Origin: Bradyrhizobium sp. CCBAU 53340
Lineage (GTDB): Bacteria; Pseudomonadota; Alphaproteobacteria; Rhizobiales; Xanthobacteraceae
Direction: 5' to 3'
Assembly: GCF_015291645.1 (NCBI RefSeq)
Contig: NZ_CP030055.1
Span: forward strand, 3,534,001 to 3,598,000
DNA: 64,000 nucleotides
The notes under the pieces are model-generated. The model was not told the DNA's origin. It did no database searches and worked only from the letters and a program-made list of their open reading frames with translations. How positions within the stretch are numbered: the stretch's first letter is position 1; each line of letters opens with the position of its first letter. The position numbers were made by a program, and so were the translations under genes. Below are positions 26,055 through 34,192 of this stretch, in pieces.

Positions 26055-26798
26055 ATGAACTGCACCACCCCAGTCGCCGCCGATCCCGCAACCAGCGCAA
26101 TCGCTGAGATCTTTCCGCAGGCCAAGACGGGCGGAAATACTCCCCCCTCCCAACCTTCCCATTCGCTCACCCAGCCGATGCCGACGAACGTCGTCATTGA
26201 AACCATTCTGAGCCGCAGTGCCGCCAAGTACTACGACCCCACCGCCACTTTGCGCGACGATCAGATCCGCGAGTTGGTGCGGATCGGCACGTCCGCGCCG
26301 ACATCCTTCCACCTGCAGAACTGGCGGTTCATCGCCGTCCGTACGCCCGAGGCCAAGGCTCGGCTCCATCCGATTGCCTGGAAGCAGCCCGCGATCCTCG
26401 ACGCTGCCGTTACCTTTATCATCATCGGGCAATTGGCCGATGCCAGCACCGTGCCCGATCGTCTGGCGTCTGTCGTGGAAGCCGGAATCATGCCGGCGCA
26501 CCTAGTGCCGGATTGGGAAATCCCTGCGCGCGGACTGTATGACGATCAGCCCCAGCGGCAGCGCGATGAGGCGGTACGCTCCGCGACCTTCGGCGCCGCG
26601 GCGATCATCTATGCGGCTCGCTCTTTGGACTGGGGTTCGACGCCGATGATCGGCTTCGACGCCGAAGCCGTGCACCGCGAGTTCGGTCTGGCCGAAGACG
26701 AAGTGCCGGTCATGCTGCTGACCGTCGGGCCGGAGCGAGCAGGCAACTGGCCGCAGAAGCCCCGCATGCCGGTGGCTGACGTGCTCGACTTTGCATAA
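26055..26798 (+). CDS. nitroreductase family FMN oxidoreductase
   Basis: 247 aa. Nitroreductase fold with FMN-phosphate arginines in RSAAKYYDPTATL, the substrate-side SAPTSFHLQNWRF block and the terminal VMLLTVGPERAGNWPQKPRMP, matching NfsA/NfsB-like proteins. Reduces nitro compounds, quinones or flavins with NAD(P)H. About 40 N-terminal residues precede the fold and are Pro/Thr-rich. ATG has AAGGAG upstream. First gene of a likely three-gene detoxification unit. Confidence 0.87.
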   Translation: MNCTTPVAADPATSAIAEIFPQAKTGGNTPPSQPSHSLTQPMPTNVVIETILSRSAAKYYDPTATLRDDQIRELVRIGTSAPTSFHLQNWRFIAVRTPEAKARLHPIAWKQPAILDAAVTFIIIGQLADASTVPDRLASVVEAGIMPAHLVPDWEIPARGLYDDQPQRQRDEAVRSATFGAAAIIYAARSLDWGSTPMIGFDAEAVHREFGLAEDEVPVMLLTVGPERAGNWPQKPRMPVADVLDFA

Positions 26799-26832
26799 TT
26801 CCAAATCAACTCAAGAATTCATGGAGACTACG

Positions 26833-27378
26833 ATGGCAAGGACTGTTGCTCTGAAGCAAGAACAGGTGCCGGTTGAATCGAAATCGACCCTTGATGCGTT
26901 CACCAAGAACATGGGGTTCACCCCAAATATGATGGCGGCCTTCGCGCAGAGCCCAATCGCATTCAACTCCTGGGCCACCCTGCTCAGCTCCCTGAGCAAA
27001 GCCCTCGACGTAAAGACACGCGACAGTATCGGACTCGCGGTCTCCGAGGTGAATGGTTGCAACTATTGCCTGACGGTTCACAGCTTCACAGCCGAACACA
27101 TGGCGAAGCTATCGGCCGATGACATCATTCTTGCCCGAAAGGGCCATGCCAACGACCCGAAGCGGGACGCCGCCGTCCAGTTCGCACGCAAAGTCATCGA
27201 GACGCGTGGGCAAGTCAGTGATGCCGATCTGAAAGCGGTCCGCGAGGTTGGCTACACCGACGCGAACATCATCGAGATCGTAGCATTGGTGGCCATGTAC
27301 TCGCTGACGAACTTCTTCAACAACGTTTTCGATCACGAGAAGGACTTTCCGGCCGTCGCGCCGGCCGGCTCGATCTGA
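26833..27378 (+). CDS. carboxymuconolactone decarboxylase / AhpD-like peroxidase-type protein
   Basis: 181 aa. AhpD/CMD fold with the redox motif CNYC in EVNGCNYCLTVHSFTAEHM, the His after CxxC being the usual proton relay. This is typical of thiol-peroxidase-like members that reduce organic hydroperoxides. ATG 26833 has GGAG upstream; the earlier ATG 26821 has none. It follows the nitroreductase by 34 bases and precedes an azoreductase. Confidence 0.88.
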   Translation: MARTVALKQEQVPVESKSTLDAFTKNMGFTPNMMAAFAQSPIAFNSWATLLSSLSKALDVKTRDSIGLAVSEVNGCNYCLTVHSFTAEHMAKLSADDIILARKGHANDPKRDAAVQFARKVIETRGQVSDADLKAVREVGYTDANIIEIVALVAMYSLTNFFNNVFDHEKDFPAVAPAGSI

Positions 27379-27422
27379 GCTTGGTCCCGTCGCAATCCCA
27401 CGAAGCAAATGGAATCGATCGC

Positions 27423-28142
27423 ATGAACATCCTCCATATTGATTGCAGTCCGCGTCAGGATTCGCATAGCCGCCGGCTTTCGGCGGCGGTCGTCGAAAAG
27501 CTTCTCGAGGTTGCGCCCGGGGCGAGCATCACTCGGCGCGATTTAGGGACTGAACCCTTGCCTCACGCCGTGGCGGATTACGCGGTCACGCTGTCTTCGC
27601 TGGCCACGTTGGCGGCTCCGCTGAAGGGTGCTCTGGACGTTTCCGAAGCGCTTATTCAGGAAGTCGAGGCGGCCGATGTGATTGTCATCGGAACGCCTAT
27701 GCACAACTTCACCATTCCCTCGGTCCTCAAGGCCTGGATCGATCAAATTCTGCGCGTCGGTCGCACGATGAAGTCGACGCCGTCGGGAAAGGCGGGAATG
27801 CTCCGGGATCGTCCGGTTTTCATCGGCGTCGCTTCCGGTGCCGTCTTTTCCGGCGAGCGAGCCAATCAGCCCGATTTCCTCACGCCGTACCTGACGCTGG
27901 CGCTGAACTCCATTGGGCTGAAGACCCTGCAATTCCTCCCGGTGCAGGCCACCGCGATTCTTGACGGGGACAAGGCCACATCAGCGAGGGACAACGCTCT
28001 TGCCGCCATCGACCTTACGGTCATGGGAGAGCTTCGAGGCGGCCTCGATCGTCCTGCAGTGCTCTCGCGATGCCCTCCTGCTCCGGGGACGGTCGCACCG
28101 GCAGCATTCAAGAGCGCGCCTCTTGGCACGCTCGCATCATAA
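27423..28142 (+). CDS. FMN-dependent NADH:quinone oxidoreductase / azoreductase
   Basis: 239 aa flavodoxin-like enzyme of the AzoR family. FMN-binding CSPRQDSHSRRLS near the N-terminus, and the family signature VIGTPMHNFTIPSVLKAWIDQIL. It reduces quinones and azo dyes by two electrons. A ~35-residue Pro/Ala/Cys-containing tail follows the normal end and is not seen in the second azoreductase at 55961-56569. Context with nitroreductase and AhpD-like genes points to electrophile defence. Confidence 0.88.
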   Translation: MNILHIDCSPRQDSHSRRLSAAVVEKLLEVAPGASITRRDLGTEPLPHAVADYAVTLSSLATLAAPLKGALDVSEALIQEVEAADVIVIGTPMHNFTIPSVLKAWIDQILRVGRTMKSTPSGKAGMLRDRPVFIGVASGAVFSGERANQPDFLTPYLTLALNSIGLKTLQFLPVQATAILDGDKATSARDNALAAIDLTVMGELRGGLDRPAVLSRCPPAPGTVAPAAFKSAPLGTLAS

Positions 28143-28182
28143 CCCTCCGGCCTCTGCCGGGCTATGAACACGAGGTCTTTCG

Positions 28183-28647
28183 ATGATTTTACCTGCCGGT
28201 ACGCTTCCCCAAGTCGGCGACAGGATCACCGACAAATCAGCACCGCCCGATGACAGCGCCGTACGCAAATGGCTCGGACCAGATGCGTTCGAGCATTGGG
28301 CTGAGCTGCGGAACTGGATCGACGAATTCTACCCTGGATTTTTCGCGCCGGACTGGCTCTACGGTGGCAAGAATCGCGGTTGGTCTCTGCGCTACAGGAA
28401 AACCAAGGCGTTCTGCACCTTGGCGCCGGAATACCGAAGGTTTTCGGCTGTCGTGGTGATGGGTGGCGCAGAACGAGAGAAGTTTGAGGAGCGGCGCTAT
28501 GTCTGGCGGCCGCAGTTGGTCAAGCTCTACGATGAAGCCAAAACATACATCGACGGGAAATGGCTGACGGTTGCCATCTCATCGGCAGATGATCTGCATG
28601 ATGTGACGAAGCTTCTGACCATGAAGCGCCCGCCAGATGTATCGTAG
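28183..28647 (+). CDS. DUF3788 family protein
   Basis: 154 aa cytoplasmic protein of unknown function. Recognised by DWLYGGKNRGWSLRYRKTKA, the central YRRFSAVVVMGGAEREKFE and the C-terminal KWLTVAISSADDLHDVTKLL. No catalytic motif is assignable. GAGG lies upstream of the ATG. The gene starts 40 bases after the azoreductase in the same direction and could be co-transcribed. Confidence 0.72.
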   Translation: MILPAGTLPQVGDRITDKSAPPDDSAVRKWLGPDAFEHWAELRNWIDEFYPGFFAPDWLYGGKNRGWSLRYRKTKAFCTLAPEYRRFSAVVVMGGAEREKFEERRYVWRPQLVKLYDEAKTYIDGKWLTVAISSADDLHDVTKLLTMKRPPDVS

Positions 28648-28654
28648 CCTAGGC

Positions 28655-29080
28655 TCAGTTCGGCCCGCTCATGTTTTGCAACAGAGCCATCGCCTCGTCG
28701 GCGCGATCCACGGGCACGAAGAGATGATCGTGATGAAACGCCGACACGGCATTCACGCTGATCCCGGTCGCGGCGAGACGCGCTGTGATTGCTGCCAGAA
28801 AGCCCACCGCATCGAGCGCGGAGTGAACCGTCAGGGTGATCAGGCGCGAGGGAAATGCGTAGCCTAGTCCCGCACGTTCGGCCTCCTCGTGCAGGATCAC
28901 CAGCGTCGTTCCTTCGCGTTCGCGGAACGTCAGCACCGGGCTGATGGTGGCTGGAATGCTCGCGCCCGGCGCGAGCGTGCAAAACACGAAGATGCCGTCC
29001 AGGATTTCCGGCTTCATGTTATTCAGCAGCGCGTCGAGATTGCGTTCGCCTGTCACCATGCAAGCAGCCGCCAAGCGCAT
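28655..29080 (-). CDS. ACT_3 domain protein (amino-acid-binding ACT family)
   Basis: 141 aa with a tandem ACT-like fold. The second half ends in the diagnostic GISVNAVSAFHHDHLFVPVD. ACT domains bind small ligands such as amino acids. No catalytic domain, so a sensor or chaperone role is likely. Two starts are possible (29080 or 29059); neither has a strong ribosome site. Convergent with the DUF3788 gene. Confidence 0.78.
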   Translation of the reverse strand: MRLAAACMVTGERNLDALLNNMKPEILDGIFVFCTLAPGASIPATISPVLTFREREGTTLVILHEEAERAGLGYAFPSRLITLTVHSALDAVGFLAAITARLAATGISVNAVSAFHHDHLFVPVDRADEAMALLQNMSGPN

Positions 29081-29154
29081 GTTGAAGCCGCGACCAACAT
29101 ACCTTTGTATATCTCCTCAAATACTTCTAATAGGCCGAGCCTACGCTGGTACAA

Positions 29155-29182
29155 TTGAGCGACAGCGGGAGATTCTTACAAT
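29155..29182 (+). promoter_or_regulatory. sigma-70-type promoter of the 51-aa ORF
   Basis: TTGAGC (29155-29160), 16-base spacer, TACAAT (29177-29182). Predicted start is about 27 bases before the ATG at 29216. Confidence 0.5.
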
Positions 29183-29215
29183 TTGAGTCCACTCGGGTCA
29201 CTGCGAGGAGCTCAA

Positions 29216-29371
29216 ATGAACGTCGTCATCCAGAAGCTCAACGGCTTGTGGCACCTCATTGTCGGGTCTTGTCAGATCCGGACTCCGTTCCTGGAGACGC
29301 AGGATCGGCAGCTGGTCGTTCAGTATGCGAGGCGCGCCTATCCCGGTGCGCAAATCTTCGAAGGCGACTAA
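29216..29371 (+). CDS. small protein of 51 aa, function unknown
   Basis: Starts MNVVIQKLNGLWHLIVGS at ATG 29216, five bases after GAGGAG, with its own promoter-like sequence upstream. The composition is balanced, with a plausible beta-alpha pattern (QLVVQYARRAYPGAQIFE). It ends 18 bases before the convergent DNA polymerase IV gene. The good initiation signals are the main evidence that it is real; no family recognised. Confidence 0.6.
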   Translation: MNVVIQKLNGLWHLIVGSCQIRTPFLETQDRQLVVQYARRAYPGAQIFEGD

Positions 29372-29388
29372 AGTCGATCGGGAGGCCA

Positions 29389-30678
29389 TCACTCCTGCGC
29401 CTTCTCCGGGCCGTCATAGGCGATACCGCGGATCACGGCGGCGTTGCCGAACTTCTTGCGCAGACTGTCCACCGCGCGCTCGGCATGGGCGGCGCGGCGG
29501 TCGAGCATGTCGGTGTCGTCGGCAGGAGAGCCGTCACGCAGGGCGCTGACACCGGCGCCCATCAGGCGGAAGGCAGTGCCGTCGATTTCCTTGGCCAGCA
29601 TCTCGCGGCAGATCGAGAAAATTTTTGCGGCAAGCTGGGTCGGCGCCGCGATCGACTGCGAGCGGGTGCGCTGGCGGAAGTCGGCGGTCTTCAGCTTCAG
29701 CGTGACGGTCGAGCCGGCAAGCTCGCTGCTCTTGAGCCGCGACGACGTTTTCTCGCACAGCCGCCACAGGATTTTTTCCAGCGAGGCGAAATCGCGGATG
29801 TCGGTTTCGAACGTGGTCTCGCTCGAAATCGTCTTGGCGCCGCGATCGGGCTCGACGCGGCGATCGTCGATGCCGCGCGCGAGCCGCCACAGCCTGCGGC
29901 CGTCGCTGGGAAACTGCCGCATCAGCTCGATCTCGTCGGCCTTTTGCAGATCCGCGATGATGCGGAAGCCGCGCTGCACCAGGCGCTCCTGCGTCGCCGG
30001 CCCGACACCGAAGATGAAGCCGACCGGCTTCTCGGCCAGCATCGTCCGTGCTTCCCCCTGATCGAGCGTGGCGAAACCGCGTGGCTTGTCGAGGTCTGAA
30101 GCGATCTTGGCCAAAAACTTGTTGCAGGAGAGGCCGACCGAGACGGTGATGCCGACGTCGCGCTCGACGTCGCGAGCAAAGCGCGCCAGCACCTTTGCCG
30201 GGATCATGCCGTGCACGCGCTCGGTGCCGGAGAGATCGAGAAAGGCCTCGTCGATCGACAGCGGCTCGACCAGCGGCGTCAGCGCCTGCATCGCCTGCCG
30301 CACCTCGCGGCCGACGCGGACGTATTTCGCCATATCCGGCCGGATCACGGTCGCATGCGGGCAGGCTTCCAACGCCTTGAACATCGGCATCGCCGAGCGC
30401 ACGCCATAAGTGCGCGCGATGTAGCAGGCCGCCGACACCACGCCGCGCTTTCCCCCGCCGATGATGACGGGCTTGTCGGCGATCTCAGGGTTGTCGCGCT
30501 TTTCGACCGTCGCGTAGAAGGCATCGCAGTCGATATGGGCGATGGTGAGCCCCGCGAGCGCAGGGTGGCGGACCAGGCGAGGGGAGCCGCAGGCGGAACA
30601 GCGCCGCACGCCCATATCCAGATCGGCCAGACAATCCCGGCAGAAACAGCGGGGCCCGGCCGTATCAGGGGCGCTCAC
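29389..30678 (-). CDS. dinB: DNA polymerase IV with N-terminal zinc ribbon
   Basis: 429 aa Y-family lesion-bypass polymerase. Catalytic motifs: HIDCDAFYATVE (metal Asp), YSI-like PLSIDEAFLDLSG (metal Asp/Glu), plus the helix-hairpin-helix and little-finger domains. The N-terminal 35 residues add a four-Cys ribbon (CFCRDC...CSACG), seen in several alphaproteobacterial homologues. The ATG lies four bases inside the upstream DUF3572 gene end, so the two are translationally coupled. No GTTC-N7-GTTC LexA box was found upstream. Confidence 0.93.
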   Translation of the reverse strand: MSAPDTAGPRCFCRDCLADLDMGVRRCSACGSPRLVRHPALAGLTIAHIDCDAFYATVEKRDNPEIADKPVIIGGGKRGVVSAACYIARTYGVRSAMPMFKALEACPHATVIRPDMAKYVRVGREVRQAMQALTPLVEPLSIDEAFLDLSGTERVHGMIPAKVLARFARDVERDVGITVSVGLSCNKFLAKIASDLDKPRGFATLDQGEARTMLAEKPVGFIFGVGPATQERLVQRGFRIIADLQKADEIELMRQFPSDGRRLWRLARGIDDRRVEPDRGAKTISSETTFETDIRDFASLEKILWRLCEKTSSRLKSSELAGSTVTLKLKTADFRQRTRSQSIAAPTQLAAKIFSICREMLAKEIDGTAFRLMGAGVSALRDGSPADDTDMLDRRAAHAERAVDSLRKKFGNAAVIRGIAYDGPEKAQE

Positions 30679-30986
30679 GGCACGTCGCGCTCCCAGGTGC
30701 GGTCGCCGAGCGCATCGCCCAGTACCTGCCGCGCTGCAGCAACGTTGGTCGGGTGCAGCTCCGAGGCCTTGGCAAAGGCCTTCACGGTGTCGTCGTCGCG
30801 CAGAACGAAATCGAGCACGCTGAGCAGGAAATTCGGGTCCGAGGCGGCGTTCCGGAGGGTCTCCGGGCCGACTCCGGTCTCGGCCAGGAACAGGCCCAGC
30901 CTCTCAGGGTCGCCCGCAATGAAGGACAGCGCCTGAATCGCAACGATTTCAGCGACTTCGCGGGGGTTGTGAACAGGCTTTTTCAA
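30675..30986 (-). CDS. DUF3572 family protein
   Basis: 103 aa, all-helical. Recognised by AEIVAIQALSFIAGDPERLGLFLAETG and NPNFLLSVLDF-type blocks. Starts with TTG at 30986; no better ATG exists. It overlaps the DNA polymerase IV start by four bases (coupled translation), a linkage that suggests a common DNA-repair setting. Function unknown. Confidence 0.78.
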   Translation of the reverse strand: MKKPVHNPREVAEIVAIQALSFIAGDPERLGLFLAETGVGPETLRNAASDPNFLLSVLDFVLRDDDTVKAFAKASELHPTNVAAARQVLGDALGDRTWERDVP

Positions 30987-31038
30987 GGGGCCGGTTTGCC
31001 TTTCCGTTAACTTTCGGTGTCTACTTTGGAATATGCCC

Positions 31039-31159
31039 GAGTCTTAATGTTGAGTCTCGGCTTTGAGTCTTGCGGCCCCGGACAAGCAACTGGAAACCAC
31101 CGCAGAAAGTGGCCCTCGGGTTTAACGAAACTAGAGCGAATCTGAGGCTAGTTTGAATC
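31039..31159. promoter_or_regulatory. cluster of five GANTC (CcrM) sites upstream of divK
   Basis: GAGTC at 31039, 31052 and 31065 (13-base steps) and GAATC at 31138 and 31155. GANTC is the target of the cell-cycle methylase CcrM in alphaproteobacteria. Five sites lie within 121 bases, between the DUF3572 gene and divK (ATG 31235). No CtrA site (TTAA-N7-TTAA) was found. Confidence 0.6.
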
Positions 31160-31234
31160 CAGTTTTCGAAGCGCCGGAAAGCGGCCTCTGAGGCGTCACA
31201 TGCATCGGTCATTGCGACCAAACAGGAGGGCGGG

Positions 31235-31600
31235 ATGGCTAAGACCGTCCTGATCGTGGAAGACAACGAGCTCAACATGAAGCTCTTCCGCGACCTGTTG
31301 GAGGCGCACGGCTACCAGACATCGGGCACCAGCAACGGCTACGAGGCACTCGACCTCGTGCGCAAGATGCGGCCCGATCTCGTGCTGATGGATATCCAAT
31401 TGCCGCAGGTCTCGGGGCTGGAGGTGACGCGCTGGATCAAGGACGATCCGGAACTGCGCGCCATTCCCGTCGTCGCGGTCACGGCCTTCGCGATGAAGGG
31501 CGACGAAGAGCGCATCCGCGAGGGCGGCTGCGAAGCCTATTTGTCCAAGCCGATCTCGGTCGGCAAGTTCATCGAGACGGTCCGGCGTTTTATCGGATAG
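31235..31600 (+). CDS. divK: single-domain response regulator DivK
   Basis: 121 aa receiver-only protein. Acid pocket EDNE at residues 9-12, phosphoacceptor D53 in LVLMDIQLP, switch T/S in AVTAFAMKG and the conserved Lys in YLSKPISV. In Caulobacter and Brucella DivK controls the DivL-CckA-CtrA pathway through DivJ/PleC. AGGAGGG lies upstream. Located 14 bases before pleD, as in many relatives, so the pair is an operon. Confidence 0.93.
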   Translation: MAKTVLIVEDNELNMKLFRDLLEAHGYQTSGTSNGYEALDLVRKMRPDLVLMDIQLPQVSGLEVTRWIKDDPELRAIPVVAVTAFAMKGDEERIREGGCEAYLSKPISVGKFIETVRRFIG

Positions 31601-31614
31601 GAAGTGAGTTCAAA

Positions 31615-32988
31615 GTGTCCGCGCGAATCCTTGTCGTCGATGACGTTCCTGCCAACGTCAAGCTGCTAGAGGCCCGTCTCTCCGCCGAGTATTTCGACGT
31701 GATGACCGCCTCGAACGGCACCGAGGCGCTGGCGCTGGCCCGCCGCGCCGAATGCGACATCGTTCTGCTCGACGTCATGATGCCCGACATGGACGGCTTC
31801 GAGGTCTGCCGCCGCCTGAAGACCGATCCAGCCACCCACCACATTCCCGTCGTGATGGTCACGGCGCTCGACAGCCCCGCCGACCGCAACCGCGGGCTGG
31901 AAGCCGGCGCCGACGACTTTCTCACCAAACCCGTCTCCGACGTCGTGCTGATCGCGCGCGTGCGCTCACTGACGCGGCTGAAGATGATGACCGATGAGCT
32001 GCGCATGCGCGCCATCACCTCGCTCGAGATCGGCATGCAGGCGCCGGAGCGGAGCGCAGTGGCCGATACGGGCAAGGGCGGCCGCATCCTCCTGGTCGAC
32101 GACCGCGAGTCCTCCTACGAGCGGCTGGCGACGATCCTTGCCGCCGAGCACACCATCGACGTCGAGCCCAATCCGACCGAGGCGCTGTTCCATGCCGCCG
32201 AAGGCAATTACGATCTCTTGATCGTCTCGCTCGATCTGAACAATTTCGATGGCCTGCGGCTCTGCAGCCAGGCGCGCTCGCTGGAGCGCACACGCCATGT
32301 GCCGATCCTGGCGATTGCGGAAGCGGAAAACTCCACGCGGCTGCTGCGCGGTCTCGAGATCGGCGTCAACGACTATCTACTGCGCCCGATCGATAAGACC
32401 GAGCTGCTCGCGCGCGCGCGCACCCAGATCCGCCGCCGTCGTTACACAGATCATTTGCGCGACAACGTGCAGAACTCGATCGAGATGGCGATCACCGATG
32501 CGCTCACCGGCCTGCACAATCGCCGCTACATGGAGAGCCATCTGGCAACGCTCGCCGAGCAGGCCTCGACCCGCGGCAAGCCGCTCGCGCTGATGATCCT
32601 CGACATCGACTATTTCAAGTCGATCAACGACAATTACGGCCACGACGCCGGCGACGACGTCTTGCGCGAATTCGCGGTGCGCGTGCGCAAGTCGATCCGC
32701 GGCATCGATCTCGCCTGCCGCTATGGCGGCGAGGAGTTCGTGATCGTCATGCCGGAAACCGATCTGCACGTCGCCGGCATGGTTGCCGAGCGTCTGCGCC
32801 GCTCGATTGCGGGCGAGCCTTTTGCGGTCCACAAGGGCACCAAGCGCATCGAGGTCACGATCTCGATCGGGCTCACCACGCTGGAGCAGAAGGGCGAGGC
32901 GGTCGCCGACGTCCTCAAGCGCGCCGACACGGCGCTCTATCGCGCCAAGCACGACGGGCGCAATCGCGTGGTGTCACAGGCGGCGTGA
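31615..32988 (+). CDS. pleD: PleD-type diguanylate cyclase response regulator
   Basis: 457 aa. Receiver 1 (about 1-120) has acceptor D53 in LLDVMMPDMDG. Receiver 2 (about 155-275) has Ser instead of Asp at the acceptor position (IVSLDLNNFDG), as in the adaptor domain of Caulobacter PleD. The GGDEF domain has the active site GGEEF at 371-375 and an allosteric inhibitory RxxD site RGID at 362-365. Makes c-di-GMP and links to polar development. GTG start follows GGAAGTGAG. Second gene of the divK-pleD operon. Confidence 0.94.
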   Translation: MSARILVVDDVPANVKLLEARLSAEYFDVMTASNGTEALALARRAECDIVLLDVMMPDMDGFEVCRRLKTDPATHHIPVVMVTALDSPADRNRGLEAGADDFLTKPVSDVVLIARVRSLTRLKMMTDELRMRAITSLEIGMQAPERSAVADTGKGGRILLVDDRESSYERLATILAAEHTIDVEPNPTEALFHAAEGNYDLLIVSLDLNNFDGLRLCSQARSLERTRHVPILAIAEAENSTRLLRGLEIGVNDYLLRPIDKTELLARARTQIRRRRYTDHLRDNVQNSIEMAITDALTGLHNRRYMESHLATLAEQASTRGKPLALMILDIDYFKSINDNYGHDAGDDVLREFAVRVRKSIRGIDLACRYGGEEFVIVMPETDLHVAGMVAERLRRSIAGEPFAVHKGTKRIEVTISIGLTTLEQKGEAVADVLKRADTALYRAKHDGRNRVVSQAA

Positions 32989-33083
32989 GATCGGGGCCGA
33001 GACAAAAGCGCGACAACAACTCCCTGCACATTGTCGAGAGAGTTGACTCCATCTCCCGCTCGAGGGCGGACCCTTCGCTTCTC

Positions 33084-33281
33084 TCAGGGATTCTGCGTCA
33101 CACCCCTCGGATCCGGGTGCTGCGGTCCGGGCTCCTGACGCGGGTCTCCATTCCTGTCGGTGTCAATCGACGGAACAATGTCGGGGGCGGTAACAGTGTC
33201 GCCAAAAAGCGCAACGTATTCTGAAAGCGGCATATAGCCAGCTTCGACCAATGCGCGTGCAGTCGTGCGATCCATGGGCAT
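33084..33281 (-). CDS. small acidic C-terminal-tailed protein, unknown function
   Basis: 65 aa, beginning MPMDRTTARALVEAGYMPLSEYVALFGD. The N-terminal half looks like a compact helix pair and the C-terminal half is Pro/Asp/Gln-rich and probably disordered. ATG 33281 has GGAGG six bases upstream. I recall similar small proteins in Bradyrhizobium but cannot verify that. No function assigned. Confidence 0.6.
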   Translation of the reverse strand: MPMDRTTARALVEAGYMPLSEYVALFGDTVTAPDIVPSIDTDRNGDPRQEPGPQHPDPRGVTQNP

Positions 33282-33355
33282 TGCGATCCTCCAGCCGATA
33301 GCCTCAATGCTAGCCTCGCTCGGGTAAATGCGACGTTAGGTCGATGCGCAACTGC

Positions 33356-33398
33356 TGCGTTGCGTTGCGGTTAATGCGTTGCGTTTAATGCGTGGCGC
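33356..33398. repeat. short direct repeat
   Basis: Overlapping units TGCGTTGCGGTTAATGCG and TTGCGTTTAATGCG, a GTTAATGCG/TTTAATGCG repeat in the gap between the 65-aa ORF and the TetR gene. No function apparent. Confidence 0.45.
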
Positions 33399-33472
33399 AG
33401 GGCGGTGATCACACTCCCCAGCGGTACGTGAATGCAGCAGATTGACCGACGAGGGAGCCCGGAAGGCGCCTT

Positions 33473-34060
33473 CTAGGCTTGCTTCACCGGCTTTTCACCA
33501 TGCCTTACTTTGACGCCTGCATTCCGCAGCAGCACCTTCGCCGCCTCCTTCGCCGCACGCGCCATCGCGGGGTCATCACGCACCAAGTCTTGCGCGATTG
33601 AGCCGTCGACCAACAGCACAAGCTGTGTGGCGAGCGCATCGGCGTCCGTAACGCCAAGCTCGGTCAGCCGGTCACGAAACCAGACGCGGCGACTTTCCTT
33701 GAAGGCGATGGCGATCTTCTTGACGGCGCGGTCGGTGGGCCCGAGCTCGGCCACCGCATTCACGAACGGGCAGCCGCGAAAATCCTTCGCGGCAAAGCGC
33801 CGCTCGAGCGAATCGAAGGTGGCGAGAATCTGCTCGGCCGGCGGCTTGTCGGAGGGGCGGGCGTGGACGAAGCGGCGCTCCAGATAGGCCGCGATCAGCG
33901 CGTCCTTGGAGGGGAAGTGGTTGTAGAGCGTGCGCTTGGAGATGCCGATCTCGGCCGCAATGGTGTCGACGCCGATGGCACGAATGCCTTGCAGATAGAA
34001 CAGTCTGTCGGCGGTCTGAAGGATCCGTTCCTTCATGTCGGATTTTTCGGCGGACGGCAT
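33473..34060 (-). CDS. TetR family transcriptional regulator
   Basis: 195 aa repressor. HTH in the first 50 residues (RILQTADRLFYLQGIRAIGV, then GISKRTLYNHFPSKDALIAAYL). C-terminal ligand pocket about residues 60-190. Divergent from an MFS transporter. Two identical operators (ACACAGACCTGTGT and its reverse) occupy the intergenic region, one ending a single base before this gene's ATG. No Shine-Dalgarno is visible, so that operator occupies the usual ribosome-binding position. Autoregulation and repression of the transporter are likely. Confidence 0.88.
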   Translation of the reverse strand: MPSAEKSDMKERILQTADRLFYLQGIRAIGVDTIAAEIGISKRTLYNHFPSKDALIAAYLERRFVHARPSDKPPAEQILATFDSLERRFAAKDFRGCPFVNAVAELGPTDRAVKKIAIAFKESRRVWFRDRLTELGVTDADALATQLVLLVDGSIAQDLVRDDPAMARAAKEAAKVLLRNAGVKVRHGEKPVKQA

Positions 34061-34061
34061 A

Positions 34062-34075
34062 ACACAGACCTGTGT
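34062..34075. promoter_or_regulatory. TetR operator 1, abutting the tetR start codon
   Basis: ACACAGACCTGTGT, a near-perfect palindrome, one base upstream of the minus-strand ATG at 34060. Identical (reverse complement) to operator 2. Confidence 0.7.
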
Positions 34076-34085
34076 AACAAGCGCC

Positions 34086-34114
34086 TTGACAGCGCCCGCT
34101 ACCTATAGACTAAT
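34086..34114 (+). promoter_or_regulatory. promoter of the MFS gene
   Basis: TTGACA (34086-34091), 17-base spacer, ACTAAT (34109-34114). Operator 2 begins two bases after the -10 box, so repressor binding would block transcription start. Confidence 0.6.
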
Positions 34115-34115
34115 T

Positions 34116-34129
34116 ACACAGGTCTGTGT
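34116..34129. promoter_or_regulatory. TetR operator 2
   Basis: ACACAGGTCTGTGT, 54 bases centre-to-centre from operator 1, immediately downstream of the MFS promoter -10 box. Confidence 0.7.
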
Positions 34130-34192
34130 AACCAAAATCAACGCGAATTGCAGATGCCGGCGCGCGTGCCGCGCCCATGAGGGAGAACAACA

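Noticed and set aside
30987..31234. possible CtrA or LexA boxes near dinB/divK
   Set aside because: Single TTAA words only, no TTAA-N7-TTAA or GTTC-N7-GTTC pair.
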